From NCBI GenBank assembly GCA_903877125.1, contig CAIRCM010000142.1, forward strand, positions 1-41,834: a DNA stretch of 41,834 bases. The letters are read 5' to 3'. Below the pieces are notes generated by a model. That model was not told the origin of the DNA and did no database searches. It saw nothing but the letters and a program-made list of their open reading frames with translations. The stretch's first letter is position 1, and every line of letters starts with the position of its first letter. This document shows positions 1 to 8,610 of this stretch, piece after piece. The DNA is from an uncultured Acetobacteraceae bacterium (lineage in GTDB: Bacteria > Pseudomonadota > Alphaproteobacteria > Acetobacterales > Acetobacteraceae). The position numbers were made by a program, and so were the translations under genes.

Positions 1-730
1 CCTGGACGTCGTAACGGTCGGCGACGGACAGGCAGTTGTCGATGGCGGCGGGGGTGGTGCCCCAGTCTTCATGCAGTTTCAGGCAGGATGCGCCGGCGCG
101 CAGCATTTCCTCCAGCGCCTGGGGCTGCGATGCGTTGCCCTTGCCGGCGAAGGCGAGGTTGACGGGCAGTCCCTCGGCGGCTTGCAACATGCGCGCGAGA
201 TGCCAGGGGCCCGGCGTGCAGGTGGTCGCGGCGGTGCCGGTGGCGGGGCCGGTGCCGCCGCCAACCAGGGTGGTGATACCGGAGGCGATTGCGTCATCCA
301 CCTGCTGCGGACAGATGAAATGAATATGCGAGTCGATCCCGCCGGCGGTCAGTATTTTCCCCTCGCCGGCAATGATTTCGGTGCCGGGGCCTATGATGAT
401 ATCGACATTCGGCTGAACGTCGGGATTGCCGGCCTTGCCGATCTTGTGGATGCGGCCGTTCAGGATCGCGACATCGGCCTTCACGATGCCCCAATGATCG
501 ATGATCAGCGCGTTGGTGATGACGGTATCGACGGCACCTTGGGCCTGGGAAAATTGCGACTGGCCCATGCCGTCGCGGATGACCTTGCCGCCACCGAATT
601 TCACTTCCTCCCCGTAGAGCGTGAAATCCCTTTCGACTTCGACAATCAGGTCAGTATCGGCGAGGCGCACACGGTCCCCGACGGTGGGGCCGAACATGTC
701 CGCATACGCGGCTCGGGTGATGCGGGCCAT
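1..730 (-). CDS. ureC: Urease subunit alpha (UreC), 3' end cut by window edge
   Basis: This is the catalytic subunit of the nickel urease, which hydrolyses urea to ammonia and carbamate in the cytoplasm. The first 243 residues are visible (family length is about 570). They begin [19 protein letters not shown], the classic UreC start. The nickel ligands in the S-H-I-H-F motif fall at His135 and His137, and the lysine that is carbamylated to bridge the nickels is Lys218 in C-L-K-L-H-E-D, matching the usual numbering within one residue. The ATG at 730 has an AGAGGAA ribosome-binding site. It is the last gene visible of the urea operon, 13 bases after the second TIR gene. The accessory genes ureE, ureF and ureG are presumably beyond base 1. 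Confidence 0.97.
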   Translation of the reverse strand, partial: MARITRAAYADMFGPTVGDRVRLADTDLIVEVERDFTLYGEEVKFGGGKVIRDGMGQSQFSQAQGAVDTVITNALIIDHWGIVKADVAILNGRIHKIGKAGNPDVQPNVDIIIGPGTEIIAGEGKILTAGGIDSHIHFICPQQVDDAIASGITTLVGGGTGPATGTAATTCTPGPWHLARMLQAAEGLPVNLAFAGKGNASQPQALEEMLRAGASCLKLHEDWGTTPAAIDNCLSVADRYDVQ

Positions 731-743
731 GATGCTGTTCCTC

Positions 744-1160
744 TTAAGCCGCCGTTGCGGGCTGATGTTGCTGTAGCCGGTCCCTGATTTCCATCGCGAC
801 GGCGGTTAGGTCGCGTTTTCCGATCCTCACGAAATTCCATCGGCGCAATTGGACCGGCATCCCGGCAGGCATGCCCTTACTGTTTGCCAGTATGGGGATA
901 ATGATCTTGCCAGTAGCGATCGCGGCGCCGACCTCCGACATAACGGCGGGGCTGCCGAGAGCGGCGGCGGTCATCAAAATGATTACGACATCGGCGGCGC
1001 CCATCACCCTGCGGAGGTAACTACCCCAATCGCTACCTATCGGAATGCCGGTGTCGAAGTCGACGTCGATTCCGGAATCCAATAGCGCGCGGCCCAACTC
1101 ACGGGCGACCGCGCCGTCGCGATGGGCATAGGAAAGGAATACCTTAACGGGCGTTTGCAT
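744..1160 (-). CDS. Small stand-alone TIR-domain protein (second of pair)
   Basis: This 138-residue protein is essentially a single TIR domain. It starts with strand A ([11 protein letters not shown]), has a helix rich in Ala/Leu, then D-V-V-I-I-L-M around residues 57-63 and S-P-A-V-M-S-E-V-G at 70-78. Glu76 is in the place of the catalytic glutamate of NAD-cleaving bacterial TIR domains. No transmembrane segment, coiled coil or effector domain is present. The ATG at 1160 has a GAGGA site 7 bases upstream and overlaps the end of the preceding TIR gene by 17 bases, so the two are translationally linked. It lies between ureB and ureC. Whether it degrades NAD, makes a signal nucleotide or is only a scaffold is unknown. 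The domain call is confident; the role is not. Confidence 0.85.
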   Translation of the reverse strand: MQTPVKVFLSYAHRDGAVARELGRALLDSGIDVDFDTGIPIGSDWGSYLRRVMGAADVVIILMTAAALGSPAVMSEVGAAIATGKIIIPILANSKGMPAGMPVQLRRWNFVRIGKRDLTAVAMEIRDRLQQHQPATAA

Positions 1161-1545
1161 GACCGATCCTCGCTTTCAGTTCCACGAGATAGGTGTCGAA
1201 ATCGTTGAGCTGGCGCTCGACAGTTCCCGTCAACGCGCCATCCCCACCGGATTCAGCCAGATCGCGCTTCGTCATACCATGGAAAATTGGTACGACGCGC
1301 TTTCTATTCAGCCGCATCACGCCGACTTCCATCCAAACCCAGGCGCGGCTCCTGGAAAACGGTGTGAATAGAACCACGAGCTCGGTGGCTTGTTCCAGGA
1401 GACCGGACAGGCGCTCCGTAACGTCGTCACCGGATTCAAGGTCGTAAGCATCGATCAGCACCTCCGCACCTGCTTCCCCGATGCACCGTGCCATCTGGCG
1501 GGCAATCCAGGAATCCTGCGATCCGTGGGAGACGAAAACTTTCAT
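1144..1545 (-). CDS. Small stand-alone TIR-domain protein (first of pair)
   Basis: This 133-residue single-domain TIR protein opens with MKVFVSHGSQDSWIARQ, the typical strand A and helix of the fold. It then has A-E-V-L-I-D at 27-32, E-L-V-V-L-F-T at 55-61 and the S-R-A-W-V-W-M-E-V-G block at 66-75. Glu73 is the expected catalytic glutamate and the Trp-x-x-Glu pattern is typical of TIR NADases. It starts 18 bases after ureB ends and overlaps the next TIR gene by 17 bases, so it belongs to the urea operon. It is clearly diverged from the neighbouring TIR protein, so this is not a recent duplication. No Thoeris ThsA or other partner is visible in the window. Its role is unknown. Confidence 0.85.
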   Translation of the reverse strand: MKVFVSHGSQDSWIARQMARCIGEAGAEVLIDAYDLESGDDVTERLSGLLEQATELVVLFTPFSRSRAWVWMEVGVMRLNRKRVVPIFHGMTKRDLAESGGDGALTGTVERQLNDFDTYLVELKARIGHANAR

Positions 1546-1563
1546 GGTTGCGACGCGGTCCTG

Positions 1564-1872
1564 CTAATCCAGCGGTCCGGTCACGATACCCCGGAACCCG
1601 TAAACACGGCGCGTCCCGCGATAGGGAATAAGGATGATCTCACGGGTCTGGCCGGGTTCGAAACGCACGGCGGTGCCGGCGGCGATATCCAGGCGCTGAC
1701 CTCGCGCGGCGGCGCGGTCGAACGACAGCGCGCCGTTGGTTTCCGCGAAATGGTAGTGGCTGCCAACCTGGATCGGGCGGTCACCGGTGTTGGCGACGGT
1801 CAGCGTGGTGCGCGGTAGGCCGGCATTCAGTTCGATGTCGCCAGGTTCGGGGAGGAGTTCTCCGGGGATCAT
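1564..1872 (-). CDS. ureB: Urease subunit beta (UreB)
   Basis: The 102-residue small structural subunit of urease assembles with UreA and UreC into the (alpha-beta-gamma)3 enzyme. It begins [16 protein letters not shown] and carries the family-typical [10 protein letters not shown] motif at about residues 37-46, followed by P-G-Q-T-R-E-I and G-x-R-x-V-Y-G-F. Length matches the family. It starts 12 bases after ureA. What is odd is that its usual neighbour ureC does not follow directly: two TIR genes intervene. Confidence 0.97.
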   Translation of the reverse strand: MIPGELLPEPGDIELNAGLPRTTLTVANTGDRPIQVGSHYHFAETNGALSFDRAAARGQRLDIAAGTAVRFEPGQTREIILIPYRGTRRVYGFRGIVTGPLD

Positions 1873-1884
1873 TGCACGTACTCC

Positions 1885-2187
1885 TTATCTGATCGGCTCA
1901 TGCACAGTCACCAGCTTGGTCCCATCCGGGAACGTCGCCTCCACCTGCACGTCATGGATCATCTCGGCGATCCCATCCATCACCTGATCCCGGGTCAGCA
2001 CCTTGGCGCCGGCCTGCATCAGATCAGCCACGGAACGGCCATCCCGAGCGCCTTCGATCACGAAATCGGTGATCAGGGCGACAGCCTCGGGATGGTTCAA
2101 TTTCACGCCGCGTTCCAGCCGGCGGCGCGCGACGATCGCGGCCATGCTGATCAGCAGCTTGTCCTTCTCGCGGGGGGTCAGGTTCAT
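1885..2187 (-). CDS. ureA: Urease subunit gamma (UreA)
   Basis: This 100-residue smallest structural subunit of urease has the canonical N-terminus [13 protein letters not shown], then [18 protein letters not shown], and ends with [14 protein letters not shown], all diagnostic of UreA. It is encoded as a separate subunit, not fused to UreB as in Helicobacter. It sits 12 bases downstream of ureD and 12 upstream of ureB, in one operon. Confidence 0.98.
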   Translation of the reverse strand: MNLTPREKDKLLISMAAIVARRRLERGVKLNHPEAVALITDFVIEGARDGRSVADLMQAGAKVLTRDQVMDGIAEMIHDVQVEATFPDGTKLVTVHEPIR

Positions 2188-2199
2188 GGAAAAGCCTTC

Positions 2200-3042
2200 T
2201 CAACACATCCAAACGCGGGGCAGTGGGCGGGGTGCCCGAATAATGTTCAGCACCGCCGCGACGGCTTGGCGCAGCAGTGCGCTGTCGGGCGCCAGCATAC
2301 GCGCGACCAGCATGCCGTTCCATGCGCTAACGCCTGTTTCGGCGCCATGATCGGCAAGAACATCGCGCACCGGGGTCAGAAATGCCTCGGCATCCGGCGC
2401 GACATGCAGCAGCGTGGCCATCGCGCGTGCACCGGCGGCGATGGCTGGCCTGGCCAGGATGTCATGCAGGGCACCGTCCATACGGATCGCGTCTTGCAGC
2501 AGCCAACGGTCGTCTCGGCGGACGTGGATTAGATCGCGCAGCCAAGCGTTCGTAACCTGCTCACCCATGGCCGCGCGGCCGAATATCAGGGACTCAACGC
2601 CCAGGAAGGAGGCATCCGGGGCCAAATTGATCTCCAAACGCCGGTCCAGCGCGCAATTGTCGAACAGGATCGTCTCCTGTGGCAGCCACTCCATCGCCGC
2701 ACCGGCTTCGACGTCCACTTGGGTCCGCACGAACGACGGAAGTCCGCCCGGCGGTGCTCGATAGAACCGCTCGGCGGCCTGCGCGGAAATGGTGGCCCGC
2801 GCGTCTTTCCCGATCGCGAAACTCGCAATCAGCCGGTCGCCGCTGGCCACGCCACCCGAGGTATTCAGCGTCGTCGCATCCGCCCAGCCCGCGGTCACCG
2901 GCCGAGGAAAGCGCGCCTTCAAACAGCCGGCCTGCCGCAAATCGTCCAGAACCGTGTCCGCGCCCCGGCGCTTGAACGTCACACGCAGTTCCCCAACCGC
3001 GCGCTGGAACCCAGCTTCAGACAGACAGGCGCCGTCGTACAT
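2200..3042 (-). CDS. ureD: Urease accessory protein UreD
   Basis: UreD is a chaperone that binds apo-urease and, with UreF and UreG, helps deliver nickel. This 280-residue protein shows family features: G-x-L-R-V-T-F-K-R-R near the start, T-S-G-G-V-A-S-G-D-R, W-L-P-Q-E-T-I-L-F-D-N-C, and E-S-L-I-F-G-R-A-A-M-G-E. I chose the ATG at 3042. A longer reading upstream to 3129 lies within urtE and looks like out-of-frame sequence. A GGGAGG lies about 15 bases before this ATG, a little far. The gene overlaps the end of urtE by 26 bases, which joins the transport and urease halves of the operon. Confidence 0.93.
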   Translation of the reverse strand: MYDGACLSEAGFQRAVGELRVTFKRRGADTVLDDLRQAGCLKARFPRPVTAGWADATTLNTSGGVASGDRLIASFAIGKDARATISAQAAERFYRAPPGGLPSFVRTQVDVEAGAAMEWLPQETILFDNCALDRRLEINLAPDASFLGVESLIFGRAAMGEQVTNAWLRDLIHVRRDDRWLLQDAIRMDGALHDILARPAIAAGARAMATLLHVAPDAEAFLTPVRDVLADHGAETGVSAWNGMLVARMLAPDSALLRQAVAAVLNIIRAPRPLPRVWMC

Positions 3043-3712
3043 CGGCTTCGTCAAGGTCCTCCCGACGGCCGGACAGCACGATGTCGCCGCGGTCCATGAC
3101 CGCGATCGTCTGCGCCAGCGCTTGGGCAAAATCGAAATATTGCTCGACCAGCAGGATGGCCATCTCCCCGCGTGAGCGCAACAGGTCGATCACCCGGCCG
3201 ATATCCTTGATGATGCTGGGCTGGATGCCCTCGGTCGGCTCATCCAGCACGATCAGGCGCGGTTTCATGATCAGTGCCCGAGCAATCGCGAGTTGCTGCT
3301 GCTGGCCACCGGACAGATCGCCGCCGCGCCGGCGGAGCATGGTTTTCAAGACCGGAAACAGGTCGAAGATCTCGTCCGGAATTTTCCGGTCGCGGCTCGG
3401 CAGCACCGCGAAGCCGGTTTCCAGGTTTTCCCGCACCGTGAGCAGCGGGAACACGTCGCGTCCTTGCGGTACCCAGGCGATGCCGCGCCGGGCCCGCTCG
3501 TAGACCGGAAGACGGGAGATTTCCTGACCTTCCCACTTGATCGATCCGGCGGAAATCGGATGCGCGCCGGTGATGGCGCGCAGCAGCGATGTCTTGCCGA
3601 CGCCATTCCGGCCGAGGATGCAGGTAACGCTGCCGGGACTCGCGGTGATGGATACCTGACGCAGGGCAATGGCGGCGCCGTAGTGCAGGTCGATACGGTT
3701 GACTTCCAACAT
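3017..3712 (-). CDS. urtE: Urea ABC transporter ATP-binding protein UrtE
   Basis: This is one of the two ATPases (LivF-like) that power the UrtABCDE high-affinity urea importer. The 231 residues contain a Walker A G-R-N-G-V-G-K-T-S at about 35-43, the signature L-S-G-G-Q-Q-Q-Q-L-A-I-A-R-A-L at about 135-149 and the Walker B L-I-V-L-D-E-P-T-E-G-I-Q-P-S-I-I. The E-G-I-Q-P-S-I-I stretch is characteristic of UrtE as opposed to amino-acid LivF proteins. It starts 2 bases after urtD and overlaps ureD. Its assignment to urea is strengthened by the linked urease genes. Confidence 0.95.
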   Translation of the reverse strand: MLEVNRIDLHYGAAIALRQVSITASPGSVTCILGRNGVGKTSLLRAITGAHPISAGSIKWEGQEISRLPVYERARRGIAWVPQGRDVFPLLTVRENLETGFAVLPSRDRKIPDEIFDLFPVLKTMLRRRGGDLSGGQQQQLAIARALIMKPRLIVLDEPTEGIQPSIIKDIGRVIDLLRSRGEMAILLVEQYFDFAQALAQTIAVMDRGDIVLSGRREDLDEADVRRRLSV

Positions 3713-3714
3713 GA

Positions 3715-4476
3715 TCAGCGTCCCAGATAGACTTCGACCACGCGGGGATCGGCGCTGACGTTGTCGATGGAGCCTTCGGACAACACCGAACCCTCATGCA
3801 GCACGGTGACCTTCACGTCCAAGGCACGGACGAAGGCCATGTCGTGCTCGACCACCACGACGCTGCGGGTTTTGTTGATCTCGCGCAGCAGTTCGGCTGT
3901 TTGCTCAGTTTCGGCGTCGGTCATACCCGCGACGGGTTCGTCGACCAGCAGCAGTTGCGGTTCCTGCGCGAGCAACATGCCGATCTCCAGCCATTGCTTC
4001 TGGCCATGCGACAGATCGCCGCCAAGACGATGGCGCTGGTCCTTCATGCGGACGGTTTCGAGCACGGACTCGATGCGCGTCCGTTCTTCAGCGGTTTCCT
4101 TCGCCCATAGCGAAAAGCGAGGTTTCCGGTCGCCCGCCAGTGCCAGCAGGATATTGTCCCAGACAGTGTGCGGCTCAAACACCGTCGGCTTCTGAAATTT
4201 CCGCCCGATGCCAAGCGCCGCGATGGCGGGTTCGTCGAGCTGAGTCAGATCGGTATTGACACCGAACATCACCTTGCCCGTGTCCGGGCGGGTTTTGCCG
4301 GTGATCACGTCCATCATCGTCGTCTTGCCGGCGCCGTTGGGCCCAATCACCGCGCGCATCTCGCCTTTTTCCAGCACCAGCGACAAGGCGTTCAGGGCGC
4401 GGAAACCGTCGAAAGAAACCGTCACGCCACCGAGGTAGAGCAGGGTGTCGCCGGGGAGAGTTTGGGTCTCGGTCAT
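3715..4476 (-). CDS. urtD: Urea ABC transporter ATP-binding protein UrtD
   Basis: The second ATPase (LivG-like) of the urea importer has 253 residues. Walker A is G-P-N-G-A-G-K-T-T-M-M-D, the signature is L-S-H-G-Q-K-Q-W-L-E-I-G-M-L-L (the H-G-Q-K-Q-W-L-E-I form is typical of UrtD), and Walker B is L-L-L-V-D-E-P-V-A-G-M-T. The start is the ATG at 4476, overlapping the urtC stop in an ATGA arrangement. The same frame stays open upstream through urtC to 5226, which could be misread as a 503-residue fusion, but that part is the wrong frame of urtC. Confidence 0.95.
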   Translation of the reverse strand: MTETQTLPGDTLLYLGGVTVSFDGFRALNALSLVLEKGEMRAVIGPNGAGKTTMMDVITGKTRPDTGKVMFGVNTDLTQLDEPAIAALGIGRKFQKPTVFEPHTVWDNILLALAGDRKPRFSLWAKETAEERTRIESVLETVRMKDQRHRLGGDLSHGQKQWLEIGMLLAQEPQLLLVDEPVAGMTDAETEQTAELLREINKTRSVVVVEHDMAFVRALDVKVTVLHEGSVLSEGSIDNVSADPRVVEVYLGR

Positions 4477-5567
4477 TCCGCGACCTCCAGGACCGCGACG
4501 GGTTTCGCGGCGCGCTTCGCGAACAGACCCATGATGCCCTTCGGCAGGAACAGGGTAACGAAGATGAACAATGCCCCGAGGGCGTAGAGCCAGTAGTCGG
4601 GCAACATGCCGGTGAACCAGGTCTTGCCGAAATTCACCGCGACCGCGCCGAGAATGGCGCCGCTCAGCGTGCCGCGCCCGCCGACCGCGACCCAGATCAC
4701 GGCCTCGATGGAGTTCGCGGGGGCGAATTCGCTCGGATTGATGATGCCGACTTGCGGCACGTAGAGCGCGCCCCCGATCCCGGCCATCACGGCGGACAGC
4801 GTCCAAACCACCAGCTTGTAGGCTTCCGGCCGGTATCCGAGGAAACGGGTGCGGGATTCGGTGTTGCGCACCGCGATCAGCACCTTGCCGAAGCGGGACT
4901 GGACCACGAAGCGGGCGACTAGATACTGCACACACAGGCACAAGGCGGAGATGACCATCAGCGCCGACCTCGTGCTGTCGGCCTGGACATTGAGCCCAAG
5001 GATATCCTTGAAGTCGGTCATACCGTTGTTGCCGCCGAAACCCATGTCGTTGCGGAAGAATGCCAGCAGCAGCGCGTAGGTCAGCGCCTGCGTGATGATC
5101 GACAGGTAGACCCCGGTCACGCGGGAGCGGAAGGCGAGCCAGCCGAAACCCATCGCCAGCACGCCCGGCACGATCAGCGCCATTGCCACCGCGAACGGGA
5201 ACCACTGGGAGCCCTGCCAGTACCATGGCAACTCATGCCATCCCAGGAACACCATGAAGTCGGGCAGTTCGGCATTGCCGTAAACGCCGCGGGTGCCGAT
5301 CTGGCGCATCAGGTACATGCCCATCGCGTAACCACCCAGGGCGAAGAAAGCGGCATGGCCAAGGGACAGAATGCCGGCGAACCCCCAAACCAGATCCACC
5401 GCCAGGGCCAGCATCGCGTAGCACAGATATTTCCCAGCCAGCGCGACGACGTAGGTCGGAATATGCAATGCCGATCCGACCTCGGTGGTCTGATTCAACA
5501 ACGCCAAGGCAACTGGGACGCCGAGGGACAACGCCAAAGTGAGGTATGCGGTGCGATCGAGTTTCAT
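4473..5567 (-). CDS. urtC: Urea ABC transporter permease UrtC
   Basis: LivM-like permease of the urea importer, 364 residues with about nine hydrophobic segments. Family hallmarks include G-F-A-G-I-L-S-L-G-H-A-A-F-F-A-L-G-G-Y and the late V-W-V-A-V-G-G-R-G-T-L-S-G-A-I-L-G-A block. It overlaps urtB by 4 bases (ATGA) and urtD by 4 bases, so subunit translation is probably coupled. It sits in the inner membrane and pairs with UrtB. Confidence 0.95.
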   Translation of the reverse strand: MKLDRTAYLTLALSLGVPVALALLNQTTEVGSALHIPTYVVALAGKYLCYAMLALAVDLVWGFAGILSLGHAAFFALGGYAMGMYLMRQIGTRGVYGNAELPDFMVFLGWHELPWYWQGSQWFPFAVAMALIVPGVLAMGFGWLAFRSRVTGVYLSIITQALTYALLLAFFRNDMGFGGNNGMTDFKDILGLNVQADSTRSALMVISALCLCVQYLVARFVVQSRFGKVLIAVRNTESRTRFLGYRPEAYKLVVWTLSAVMAGIGGALYVPQVGIINPSEFAPANSIEAVIWVAVGGRGTLSGAILGAVAVNFGKTWFTGMLPDYWLYALGALFIFVTLFLPKGIMGLFAKRAAKPVAVLEVAE

Positions 5568-7147
5568 GACTCCACCGCCCTACCCTTGAGCGGGAACATC
5601 CCCCGCGGCCGCCTTTGAATGAACAGTATCAGCAGGACCAGCACCACGATTTTGGCGACCACCGCGCCAGCCACGGGTTCGAGGAACTTGTTGACGATGC
5701 CCAGCGTCAGCGCGCCCAGCGTGGTACCCCACAGGTTCCCGACGCCGCCGAACACGACGACCATGAAACTGTCGATGATGTAGCTTTGACCAAGGTTCGG
5801 GGACACGTTGTCGATCTGCGACAGCGCCACCCCGGCCATGCCGGCGATGCCCGACCCCAATCCGAACGTCAGTGCATCGATCCAGGGCGTGCGGATGCCC
5901 ATCGCGGCGGCCATACGTCGGTTCTGCGTAACCGCCCGCATCCGCAGACCCAGCGAGGTATAGCGCAGCGCGGCCATCAGCCCCGCGAGCACCACGGCGG
6001 AAAACAGAATAATATACATGCGGTTCCAGGTCAGGGTCAGGCCGCCGAGCGCGGTCGCCCCGCTCATCCAGGGCGGTGTGTCCACGTCCTGGTTGTTGGC
6101 GCCGAAAATGGTGCGCACGGCCTGCTGCAGGACCAGCGAGAGGCCCCAGGTGGCGAGCAAGGTCTCCAACGGCCGGCCGTAGAGCCAGCGGATCAACGTA
6201 CGCTCGATGACGATGCCTATCGAACCGGAGACCATGAACGCCAGCGGCACGGCGAACAGCAAACTGGCGCCATACAGGCCGGGCGTATGCGCGCGCATGA
6301 ACTGCTGCACCACGAAGGTCGTGTAGGCCCCGATCATCACCATCTCGCCATGTGCCATGTTGATGACGCCCATCACGCCGAAGGTGATGGCCAGACCGGC
6401 TGCCGCGAGCAGCAATACGGAGCCGAGGCTCAGGCCGTAATAGATGCTCTGACCGACGCTCCAGATCTGAGCCAGACGATCGATGGCGGTGAGTGCGGAG
6501 GTGATGGCAGCAGCGACCGCGGGGGGTTGATCGGACAGGGAAGCCAGGAAACCGCGCGCATCTATGTCGCCGCGCGCGCGCAGGACACCAACGGCCGCGA
6601 CCCGATCCGCCTCCGCCCCATCCGGTGACGCCAGTACAACGGCCGCTCGGGCCTGCTGCATGCGGACTTTGACCGCGGGGTCGGCTTCTTTCTCCAGAGC
6701 CTTGGTCAGCGCTGGGAGAGCGGCGGGGTCGGCTGCGTGGAAGACCGCCTCAGCGGCGGTCATGCGCGTCGCAGCGTCGGGCGAGAAAAGGCGGAGTGCG
6801 CCCAGGGCGGCATCCATCGCCCCGCGGATCGCGTTGTTGACCTTGACGGGCTTGACGGCGCCGGCCTCAGCCGGTGTGCCGGTCAGCGCGCCGACATATG
6901 TGCCGTCATCCTGTTTGATAAAGAGCGTATGATCGGGCCGGAAATACAATTTCCCATTTTGCAGCGACCCGATGATCGCGGCGGCGCGTGGGCTGCCGGA
7001 AGCGACGAGCTGACCGACGCCTTCATGCACCGAATCGAAACTGCCGGACGACAGTGCGGTGACCGCGTCGTCCACCGGGTCGGCCTTCGACGGGCCTGAC
7101 GCCAGGGACACGGCCGCGATCATCAGAAAGGCGAGGAGACGGCGCAT
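5564..7147 (-). CDS. urtB: Urea ABC transporter permease UrtB
   Basis: LivH-like permease of the urea importer, about 527 residues. As usual for UrtB, it has an N-terminal signal peptide (MRRLLAFLMIAAVSLASG), then a roughly 200-residue periplasmic domain absent from LivH, then the membrane domain with G-V-M-G-V-I-N-M-A-H-G-E-M-V-M-I-G-A. I prefer the ATG at 7147 because the signal peptide begins cleanly there; a GTG at 7159 in the same frame is possible and adds four residues. It follows urtA after 59 bases containing a terminator-like hairpin and ends overlapping urtC. Confidence 0.94.
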   Translation of the reverse strand: MRRLLAFLMIAAVSLASGPSKADPVDDAVTALSSGSFDSVHEGVGQLVASGSPRAAAIIGSLQNGKLYFRPDHTLFIKQDDGTYVGALTGTPAEAGAVKPVKVNNAIRGAMDAALGALRLFSPDAATRMTAAEAVFHAADPAALPALTKALEKEADPAVKVRMQQARAAVVLASPDGAEADRVAAVGVLRARGDIDARGFLASLSDQPPAVAAAITSALTAIDRLAQIWSVGQSIYYGLSLGSVLLLAAAGLAITFGVMGVINMAHGEMVMIGAYTTFVVQQFMRAHTPGLYGASLLFAVPLAFMVSGSIGIVIERTLIRWLYGRPLETLLATWGLSLVLQQAVRTIFGANNQDVDTPPWMSGATALGGLTLTWNRMYIILFSAVVLAGLMAALRYTSLGLRMRAVTQNRRMAAAMGIRTPWIDALTFGLGSGIAGMAGVALSQIDNVSPNLGQSYIIDSFMVVVFGGVGNLWGTTLGALTLGIVNKFLEPVAGAVVAKIVVLVLLILFIQRRPRGMFPLKGRAVES

Positions 7148-7160
7148 TACATTGTCCACG

Positions 7161-7198
7161 AAAAAGAGTGGGGGCGGCCGGGGAGGAGACGGCCGCCC
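7161..7198 (-). terminator. Hairpin plus T-run between urtA and urtB (attenuator)
   Basis: A perfect 9-bp inverted repeat, GGGCGGCCG (7172-7180) with CGGCCGCCC (7190-7198), has a 9-base loop. Read on the minus strand it is followed six bases later by TTTTT (7165-7161), the form of an intrinsic terminator. It lies inside an operon, so partial termination or 3'-end protection of urtA mRNA is likely. That would give more binding protein than permease, a common arrangement in ABC import operons. Confidence 0.75.
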
Positions 7199-7206
7199 GC
7201 CACCGC

Positions 7207-8532
7207 CTAGGCCTTCTTACCGGCTGTGCAATGGCCAGTTTTCACGTTGAAGGCCCCGCAATGCAGTGGTGCCCGCCAATCGCCGATCAGGTCCTTGGTA
7301 TCGGCGACGTAGGGCGACCACTCCTGGGCCACCACAAGGCCCGGCGTCTGGGACACGATGTTGAACTGTCCATCGGCCTGGATTTCGCCAATGAGCACGG
7401 GCTTCGTGATGTGGTGGTTCGGCATCATGGCGGAATATCCGCCCGATAGGTTCGGAACCGAAACGCCGAGCATGGCGTCGATCACCGCGTTGGAGTCGGT
7501 GGTGCCGGCGGCTTCCACTGCTTTGACCCACATGTTGAAGCCGATGAAGTGGGCTTCCATGGGGTCGTTCGTGGTGCGGGTCGGCTTCTTCGTATAGGCG
7601 TGCCACGCGTCGATGAACGATTTGTTGATCGAGGTGTCCACGCTCTGGAAATAGTTCCACGCGGCGAGATGGCCGAGCAGCGGCTTGGTATCGATGCCGG
7701 CGAGTTCTTCTTCGCCGACGGAGAAGGCAACGACCGGGATATCGGTTGCCTTGAGGCCCTGGTTGCCGAGTTCCTTGTAGAACGGCACGTTCGCATCGCC
7801 GTTGATGGTCGACACGACAGCGGTTTTCTTACCGGCGGAGCCGAATTTCTTGATCGAGGCGACGATGTTCTGCCAGTCTGAATGTCCGAACGGCGTGTAG
7901 TTGATCATGATGTCGTCTTTGGCGACGCCCTTCGCGATCAGGTAGGCTTCCAGAATCTGGTTGGTCGTGCGCGGATAGACATAGTCGGTGCCGGCCAGCA
8001 CCCAGCGCTTCACCTTGTTTTCCTTCATCAGGTAATCGACCGCCGGGATCGCCTGCTGATTCGGAGCCGCGCCGGTGTAGAACACGTTACGGCTGCATTC
8101 CTGCCCTTCGTACTGCACTGGGTAGAACAGGATGGAGTTCAGCTCCTCGAAGACCGGCAGCACGGACTTGCGCGACACCGATGTCCAGCAGCCGAAGGTC
8201 GCGGCACATTTTTCGACCGAAATCAGCTGGCGGGCCTTTTCCGCGAACAGTGGCCAGTTCGATGCGGGATCGACAACCACGGCCTCCAGTTTTTTGCCGA
8301 GCAGGCCGCCTTTGGCGTTTTGCTGCTCGATGAGCATGAGCATGACGTCCTTCAGCGTCGTTTCGCTGATCGCCATTGTGCCGGAGAGCGAGTGCAGAAT
8401 GCCGACTTTGATGGTGCCGGACGTTTCCGCGGCGGCGGCGGTTTTGACCGCGCCGATGGCTGCGACCGTAGCGGCGGCAGCACCCAGGCGGGCCAATCCG
8501 CGGCGTGATATCGTTGGTTCTGTGATTGCCAT
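7207..8532 (-). CDS. urtA: Urea ABC transporter substrate-binding protein UrtA
   Basis: Periplasmic urea-binding protein, 441 residues, first gene of the operon. The N-terminus S-R-R-G-L-A-R-L-G followed by an Ala-rich hydrophobic stretch ending A-A-A-A looks like a twin-arginine (Tat) signal, common in UrtA proteins. Family motifs visible are K-V-G-I-L-H-S-L-S-G-T-M-A-I-S-E, the F-G-C-W-T-S-V-S-R-K-S-V-L-P-V-F-E segment and L-F-Y-P-V-Q-Y-E-G-Q-E. I chose the ATG at 8532 with AGAGG just upstream; 28 further in-frame residues upstream do not resemble a signal. A sigma-54 promoter lies about 80 bases before the start. Confidence 0.96.
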   Translation of the reverse strand: MAITEPTISRRGLARLGAAAATVAAIGAVKTAAAAETSGTIKVGILHSLSGTMAISETTLKDVMLMLIEQQNAKGGLLGKKLEAVVVDPASNWPLFAEKARQLISVEKCAATFGCWTSVSRKSVLPVFEELNSILFYPVQYEGQECSRNVFYTGAAPNQQAIPAVDYLMKENKVKRWVLAGTDYVYPRTTNQILEAYLIAKGVAKDDIMINYTPFGHSDWQNIVASIKKFGSAGKKTAVVSTINGDANVPFYKELGNQGLKATDIPVVAFSVGEEELAGIDTKPLLGHLAAWNYFQSVDTSINKSFIDAWHAYTKKPTRTTNDPMEAHFIGFNMWVKAVEAAGTTDSNAVIDAMLGVSVPNLSGGYSAMMPNHHITKPVLIGEIQADGQFNIVSQTPGLVVAQEWSPYVADTKDLIGDWRAPLHCGAFNVKTGHCTAGKKA

Positions 8533-8610
8533 TTGCCTCTGTCCTGTTTCCCGGTTCCGGGCTTGTTGCGTTCCGACGCGGGCTGTGGGTAGCGCCGCTG
8601 ACAGATAAGT

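Noticed and set aside
71-787. Plus-strand open frame over the left edge
   Set aside because: It is antisense to ureC, whose nickel ligands and lysine are intact on the minus strand.
744-1545. TIR pair as a Thoeris defence system
   Set aside because: No ThsA-type NAD-binding effector or other defence gene is visible within the window, and the genes are embedded in a metabolic operon. Thoeris cannot be claimed.
3715-5226. Apparent 503-residue UrtC-UrtD fusion
   Set aside because: Only the last 253 residues are UrtD. The first part is an out-of-frame reading of urtC, which has its own intact frame to 4473.
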